NCBI GenBank assembly: GCA_017442765.1 | Contig: JAFRZC010000091.1 | Location: 1 to 7,638 of the forward strand | Direction of reading: 5' to 3' | Origin: Prevotella sp. | GTDB lineage: Bacteria > Bacteroidota > Bacteroidia > Bacteroidales > Bacteroidaceae | Length of the DNA stretch: 7,638 nt | Part shown: positions 3,688 to 7,638 of the stretch, piece by piece | Numbering within the stretch: position 1 is the stretch's first letter | Layout of the letters: each line of letters starts with the position of its first letter | Notes under the pieces: model-generated | Seen by the model: the letters and a program-made list of their open reading frames with translations, nothing else | Database searches by the model: none | Told to the model about the DNA's origin: nothing | Program-made: the position numbers and the translations under genes

Positions 3688-5031
3688 TTAATAAGTGATT
3701 GTCTCGACGGTTTTGTCGGTTTTATAGTGAACGAGCATGAACGTGGTGTTTTGGTAGCCGCCCGTTCCCACTTTCTTGAAGTCCAGGGGTGTCTGAAGGG
3801 ATTTGTATTTGCTTTCGCCACGTGTTCCCGTAAAAGCCCGTCCGTGCTCGTGGATACCGCGAATGAAGAATTGTGTCTGGTCAAACCCTGTGATGGCAAA
3901 TCGCGGAAGGGCTTGCTGCATATTCTCATCGAAAGTCTGCTTGAAATCGGTCTCAAGCGCTTTTGTACGCGCCGACTGGTCGTTGTAATAGGCAACCGTC
4001 GGGATATATGTCTCGTATCGGTGGAAATAGTCTTTATAGACTTTCGTGTACATGAGCCACTCGGTATAGCCGAAGAAGGCTATTTGGAGCCCGGGCTTCA
4101 CTTGTGTGATTTTGTTCAGTCGGGCAAGAGTGGCGTTTAGCTCGGGTGAACGTGCCGTATTCAGCACAAGAACGTTAGGTTCATTGGTGCTGAACGCTTT
4201 TAGGAAGTTCTCGTCGGGTGTTTTGAGACTGGTCAGGTTGTATTTCATTTTCTTGTCGTCAAGTCGTTTTCGGAGTGCCGCCGTGAATGTTCCTTTCCTG
4301 CTCGTGGAGTCGTTGCAATCGATGAAAACGGGATGATAACCCGCAAATCGCTCCATAAACGCGCTGACAGCCGCTTCGTCCTGCTGCTCCGGTGACTGAT
4401 ACACTTGGTAGATTTGTTTGTTTGTCGCCACATCGTTGCCGTTGATGGAGAAGGGTATAACCATCTTGATGTCGTTTGCCTGACAGAAGTTGGCGAGCGG
4501 TTTCACCTGTGAAGTGTAGAGCGGGCCGAAGATGATGTCGCACTTGGCCGCGTCTTTCTCCAAGAGTGTCTGTCGGATGTCTGCGTCGATGGGCACATTC
4601 CAGGCGTGGATGTCGGTGGAGATGCCTTGCCGTCTCAAACTGTCGCAAGCCATAATCATTCCACGATAGTACTCTATCATCCGAAGTCCGTCGCCGTTCT
4701 GCTTGTGAATGGGGAGCATCACGCCGATGCGTATGGTTCGTTTCGTGAGGTCGTCGGCCGGTAGTACTGTCTTTGCGGGAGCAGGCGGAGCAGGTTTGGC
4801 GTAGGGGATGAAGACGAAGTCGCCTTTTTTCAGGTTGTAGCCTTCGGCTTTCATCTCGGGGTTGGCTTCCTTCAGCTCGTCAATCGTGATACCATAATTT
4901 TTGGCAATGCCGTAGATGGTGTCTTTCTTCTTTGCCGTATAGATGTCGCGCCATTTATTTGTTTGTGCATTGACGGGAAGCACGAAGGCGACGAGGGCAA
5001 GGAGCAACAGGTATGTTGTCGTTCGTCTCAT
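3688..5031 (-). CDS. Periplasmic LysM + PBP1-fold protein
   Basis: A 447-aa exported protein. The frame is open to a TTG at 5040, but the ATG at 5031 gives a standard signal peptide, MRRTTTYLLLLALVAFVLPVNA|Q (cleavage about 22/23), and is preferred. A LysM peptidoglycan-binding domain spans about 29-76 (DTIYGIAKNYGITIDELKEANP, ending in LKKGDFVFIP). A Pro/Ala-rich linker follows (about 79-94), then a type 1 periplasmic-binding-protein fold (about 98-447) starting RTIRIGVMLPIHK, with CDIIFGPLYTSQVKPLANFC and NDIKMVIPFS as in amino-acid-binding and LpoA-like domains. The LysM part should anchor it to peptidoglycan; the ligand of the PBP1 part is unknown. First gene of the operon, behind a TATCTTTG box at 5072-5079. 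The domain call is strong; the role (solute sensing or cell-wall synthesis control) is open. Confidence 0.87.
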   Translation of the reverse strand: MRRTTTYLLLLALVAFVLPVNAQTNKWRDIYTAKKKDTIYGIAKNYGITIDELKEANPEMKAEGYNLKKGDFVFIPYAKPAPPAPAKTVLPADDLTKRTIRIGVMLPIHKQNGDGLRMIEYYRGMIMACDSLRRQGISTDIHAWNVPIDADIRQTLLEKDAAKCDIIFGPLYTSQVKPLANFCQANDIKMVIPFSINGNDVATNKQIYQVYQSPEQQDEAAVSAFMERFAGYHPVFIDCNDSTSRKGTFTAALRKRLDDKKMKYNLTSLKTPDENFLKAFSTNEPNVLVLNTARSPELNATLARLNKITQVKPGLQIAFFGYTEWLMYTKVYKDYFHRYETYIPTVAYYNDQSARTKALETDFKQTFDENMQQALPRFAITGFDQTQFFIRGIHEHGRAFTGTRGESKYKSLQTPLDFKKVGTGGYQNTTFMLVHYKTDKTVETITY

Positions 5032-5071
5032 TGGTCTCAAAAATTTAAGCTCAAATCATTATATTTGGATG

Positions 5072-5079
5072 CAAAGATA
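5072..5079 (-). promoter_or_regulatory. -7 box of the LysM operon promoter
   Basis: On the minus strand TATCTTTG exactly matches TAnnTTTG and lies about 40 nt before the ATG at 5031. A TTTG lies 25 nt further upstream (5105-5108), longer than the usual spacing of about 19 nt, so the -33 box is uncertain. A near match, TGACTTTG (5105-5112), may be a second start. Confidence 0.6.
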
Positions 5080-5165
5080 ATGCAAAAAAATGAAAAAAGC
5101 ATTGCAAAGTCACTATTTTTTTCATTTTTTTCATCGCTCATCCTTCATCTTTCATCCTTTTTTAC

Positions 5166-5173
5166 TAACTTTG
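5166..5173 (+). promoter_or_regulatory. -7 box of the T9SS cargo-uvrA promoter
   Basis: TAACTTTG exactly matches TAnnTTTG and ends 23 nt before the ATG at 5197. No TTTG is found about 19 nt upstream, where the sequence is the T-rich TTCAT tract. It probably drives both the cargo gene and uvrA. Confidence 0.6.
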
Positions 5174-5196
5174 CAACGAATAAACCTATCGTTTGT

Positions 5197-5937
5197 ATGA
5201 AGAGAACATTGCTTTTGTCATGGCTAATCGTTAGTTTCTTCGGCATAGCCCTCTATGCTCAGGACATGCCCGCGATAAACCCCACGGCTATTTTTGACGG
5301 TGCGGATGGCGAGGAGGAAGGCCAAAGCTATTCGGGATCGGCTCCGTTGACTGCCCGTTTCATGGCTAATGCCGAGAACACCGACGGCTGGACGGCCTAT
5401 TATGAATGGCGTTTTACACGCGAAGAGGAGGACACGCCCTATCTCATCCGCTACGAGGAGGATACGGAATACACGTTCACAACGGCCGGAGCCCATCACA
5501 TTGTGCTTTATGCTACATTCACGCGCGGAAGCGAAAAGGTGGAATATACCGATGAGTATTGGTCGGAGAACGACCCCATTACGGTTTCCATCTCGGAGAG
5601 CCGTCTGGAGATGCCCAATGCCTTCTCGCCAAACGATGATAGAATCAACGACATCTATCAGGCAAAGGGAACCCAGCACGGGAGCGGCCCTCAGAGCATC
5701 GTGGAGTTCGACGGCTACATCTTCAACCGTTGGGGGCAGCAGCTCTATCACTGGACGGACTGCTACACCTACGAGGCCGGATGGGACGGCACCTACAAGG
5801 GAAAGCCGGTGAAAGACGGCGTTTACTTTTGTCTGGTGAAGGCCAAAGGAGCCGATGGACGCCGTTTCACGTTCAGAAAAGATGTAAACCTTTTGCGCGG
5901 TTATAGAGAGGACACCGGAACGAATGGCGGAGAATGA
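5197..5937 (+). CDS. T9SS type B sorting (CHU_C) domain protein
   Basis: A 246-aa exported protein. The frame is open further upstream, but the ATG at 5197 is chosen because it begins a signal peptide (MKRTLLLSWLIVSFFGIALYA|Q) and follows a TAnnTTTG box. Residues about 45-135 look like a PKD/Ig-type beta domain (GSAPLTARFMA, YYEWRF, EYTFTTAGAHHIVLYATF). Residues about 139-234 match the gliding-motility-associated C-terminal domain (CHU_C, TIGR04131): PNAFSPNDDRINDIY, then IFNRWGQQLYHW, GWDGTYKGKPVKDGVYF and a closing DVNLLR. This domain sends proteins across the outer membrane through the type IX secretion system. A 12-residue tail (GYREDTGTNGGE) continues past the usual end, and its last codons overlap the start of uvrA. 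The cargo is short and its surface role unknown. Confidence 0.88.
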   Translation: MKRTLLLSWLIVSFFGIALYAQDMPAINPTAIFDGADGEEEGQSYSGSAPLTARFMANAENTDGWTAYYEWRFTREEEDTPYLIRYEEDTEYTFTTAGAHHIVLYATFTRGSEKVEYTDEYWSENDPITVSISESRLEMPNAFSPNDDRINDIYQAKGTQHGSGPQSIVEFDGYIFNRWGQQLYHWTDCYTYEAGWDGTYKGKPVKDGVYFCLVKAKGADGRRFTFRKDVNLLRGYREDTGTNGGE

Positions 5938-7638
5938 TTGCATTTCTGTCTTTGGCGCACGTGTTCACAATCTGAAAAACATTGACGTTCAGATTCCCCG
6001 CAATGCGCTCACGGTCATCACAGGCTTGTCCGGCTCGGGCAAGTCTTCGTTGGCTTTCGACACCATCTTCGCCGAAGGCCAGCGGCGATACATTGAGACC
6101 TTCTCCGCCTATGCGCGTAACTTTCTCGGTAGCCTCCAGCGACCTGACGTGGACAAGATAACGGGACTGTCTCCTGTTATCAGCATTGAGCAGAAGACCA
6201 CCAACAAGAATCCACGCTCCACCGTAGGCACGACAACCGAAATCTACGACTATCTGCGCCTGCTCTATGCACGTGCGGCTACGGCTTACAGCTATATGAC
6301 GGGTGAGAAGATGGTGAAATATACTGAGGAGCAAGTGCTTGACATGGTGATGAGCGACTATTCCGGAAAGCGGGTATTGTTGCTGGCTCCTCTGGTAAAG
6401 AGCAGAAAAGGCCACTATCGCGAGCTTTTCGAGAGTATGCGGCGCAAGGGCTATCTCAGCATCAGGGTAGATGGCGAGGTTCAGGAGCTGGTGCGCGGCA
6501 TGAAGGTTGACCGTTACAAGAACCACAATATTGAGGTGGTCATCGATAAACTGCTCATCGGCGACAAAGATATTGAGCGCATCAAGCATAGCATTCAGAC
6601 GGCCATGCGGCAGGGCGACGGCGTCATCATGATACTCGACAAGGAGACAGGTGCCGTGAGGAGTTATTCCAAGCGTCTGATGGACCCTGTAACCGGGATG
6701 TCGTATGCCGACCCCGCGCCCAACATGTTCTCCTTCAACTCGCCCGAGGGTGCCTGCCCGAGGTGCAAAGGTCTGGGCATCATTAACGAGATAGACATCG
6801 ACAAGGTGATACCCGACCGTCAGGCGAATATCCACGAGGGTGGCATTGTGCCGTTGGGGAAATACAAGAACCAGCTCATCTTCTGGCAAATCACGGCCAT
6901 CCTTGAGCGTTACGAGTGCACGTTGAAGACCCCCATAGCGGAGATACCTGCCGAAGCCATGAACGAAGTGCTCTATGGCTCGTTGCAGAAAGTGCGCATA
7001 CAAAAAGAGCTGGTACACACGTCAACTGATTATTTTACGGATTACGATGGTGTCGTCAAGTATCTCCGCACAGCAATGGAGAACGACGAGACGGCAGCAG
7101 GGCAGAAATGGGCCGACCAGTTTCTCGCCGAGTGCGAATGCCCTGAATGCAAGGGCAAGCGGTTGAAGCGCGAGAGCCTGTCGTATAAGATTGGCAACAA
7201 GGACATTGCTGAGGTCTCCGCCCTCGACATCGACGAGTTGCGCCAATGGCTCGGCACCATTGAGTCTCAGCTGCCCTCGATACAGCGGAAGGTAGCCGCG
7301 TCGATCGTAAAAGAACTCATCACGCGCGTTGACTTCCTGCTTCAGGTGGGGCTTAACTATCTATCACTCAGCCGTCCGTCGGCAACGCTTTCGGGCGGTG
7401 AGAGCCAGCGCATACGCCTTGCCACGCAAATAGGCTCAGGACTCGTTAATGTGCTTTACATCCTCGACGAGCCGAGCATAGGCCTTCACCAGCGCGACAA
7501 CGAGCGTCTGATAGCCTCGCTCAAACAGCTGCGCGACATGGGGAACACGGTCATCGTGGTGGAGCACGACCGCGACATGATGCTTGCCGCCGATTATATC
7601 GTCGATATTGGTCCGCTGGCAGGCAGAAAAGGCGGGGA
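5924..7638 (+). CDS. uvrA: Excinuclease ABC subunit A, 5' part
   Basis: UvrA is the damage-recognition ATPase of nucleotide excision repair; it dimerises, binds UvrB and loads it at lesions. The first 571 codons are present (the full protein is usually about 940 aa). Visible marks: Walker A GLSGSGKS (34-41) followed by SLAFDTIFAEGQRRY; the NKNPRSTVGT segment of the UvrB-binding region (94-103); the first zinc-module cysteine pair GACPRCKG (C278, C281) and its partner ECPECKGKRL (C406, C409); ABC signature LSGGESQRIRLA (489-500); Walker B VLYILDEPSIGLHQRD (D515, E516); and switch His548 in VVEHD. The second ATPase half lies off the right edge. The start at 5924 is inside the preceding cargo gene: the frames overlap by 14 nt, so translation is likely coupled. 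No key residue is missing in the visible part. Confidence 0.97.
   Translation, partial: MAENDCISVFGARVHNLKNIDVQIPRNALTVITGLSGSGKSSLAFDTIFAEGQRRYIETFSAYARNFLGSLQRPDVDKITGLSPVISIEQKTTNKNPRSTVGTTTEIYDYLRLLYARAATAYSYMTGEKMVKYTEEQVLDMVMSDYSGKRVLLLAPLVKSRKGHYRELFESMRRKGYLSIRVDGEVQELVRGMKVDRYKNHNIEVVIDKLLIGDKDIERIKHSIQTAMRQGDGVIMILDKETGAVRSYSKRLMDPVTGMSYADPAPNMFSFNSPEGACPRCKGLGIINEIDIDKVIPDRQANIHEGGIVPLGKYKNQLIFWQITAILERYECTLKTPIAEIPAEAMNEVLYGSLQKVRIQKELVHTSTDYFTDYDGVVKYLRTAMENDETAAGQKWADQFLAECECPECKGKRLKRESLSYKIGNKDIAEVSALDIDELRQWLGTIESQLPSIQRKVAASIVKELITRVDFLLQVGLNYLSLSRPSATLSGGESQRIRLATQIGSGLVNVLYILDEPSIGLHQRDNERLIASLKQLRDMGNTVIVVEHDRDMMLAADYIVDIGPLAGRKGG

Larger units (their letters stand above)
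5041..5196. other. Divergent intergenic region with T-rich TTCAT tract
   Basis: 156 nt separate the two divergent transcription units and hold both promoters. The middle (about 5115-5160) is a low-complexity run of T-stretches and repeated TTCAT/TCATC units, with ATGCAAA-type repeats at 5070, 5080 and 5101. Such A/T tracts could act as UP-like elements, but nothing more specific is seen. Confidence 0.5.

Noticed and set aside
5032..5040. TTG start for the LysM protein
   Set aside because: The ATG three codons later gives a normal signal peptide, and TTG is unlikely when an ATG is so close.
4963..5196. Upstream extension of the T9SS cargo gene
   Set aside because: The extra 78 codons cross both promoters and overlap the divergent LysM gene; the ATG at 5197 starts a proper signal peptide.
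5873..7018. 381-codon open frame on the minus strand
   Set aside because: It lies antisense to uvrA, which has all expected motifs in the plus frame; the long open antisense frame is a by-product of uvrA codon use.

Overview
The window looks like chromosomal DNA from a Bacteroidota (Bacteroidetes) bacterium, most likely a Prevotella-type member of the Bacteroidales. Three things point there: Bacteroidetes-type promoter boxes (TAnnTTTG, in one case with a TTTG box 19 nt upstream), signal peptides ending in A|Q, and a secreted protein carrying the CHU_C / type B sorting domain of the type IX secretion system (T9SS). Gene calls come from reading the sequence only; no database search was run.

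Layout. (1) Positions 1-338, minus strand: 5' part of a small secreted protein whose 3' end lies off the left edge. (2) Positions 339-1354: about 1 kb without a confident gene but dense in structure. It holds a textbook Bacteroidetes promoter on the minus strand (795-825), a possible 70-aa small ORF behind it (764 to 552), two copies of a 24-nt GC-rich palindromic repeat (one inside the gene at 1-338), a possible pseudoknotted RNA (410-499) just upstream of that gene, and, at 846-1312, a run of hairpins, several mutually exclusive, plus a G-quadruplex-type G-rich tract. (3) Positions 5031-1355, minus strand: a three-gene operon encoding a periplasmic LysM + type 1 periplasmic-binding-protein (PBP1) protein, a PorT-like outer-membrane beta-barrel protein, and a POT/PTR2-family peptide:proton symporter. 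(4) Positions 5041-5196: divergent promoter region. (5) Positions 5197-7638, plus strand: a T9SS type B cargo protein overlapping by 14 nt the start of uvrA, which runs off the right edge after 571 codons.

How the genes may work together. The minus-strand operon puts a cell-wall-binding periplasmic protein, an outer-membrane barrel and an inner-membrane peptide transporter in one transcript. That could be an envelope or peptide-uptake unit, but this is inferred from gene order alone. The POT protein lacks two acidic residues normally conserved for proton/peptide coupling (Asn16 in place of the first Glu of ExxERFxYY; His255 in place of the TM7 Glu). On the other side, excision repair (uvrA) appears translationally coupled to a T9SS cargo gene. 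The most unusual part of the window is the 1-kb structured region at 339-1354: it may be a dispersed genomic element and/or a long regulatory leader for the secreted-protein gene at its left.
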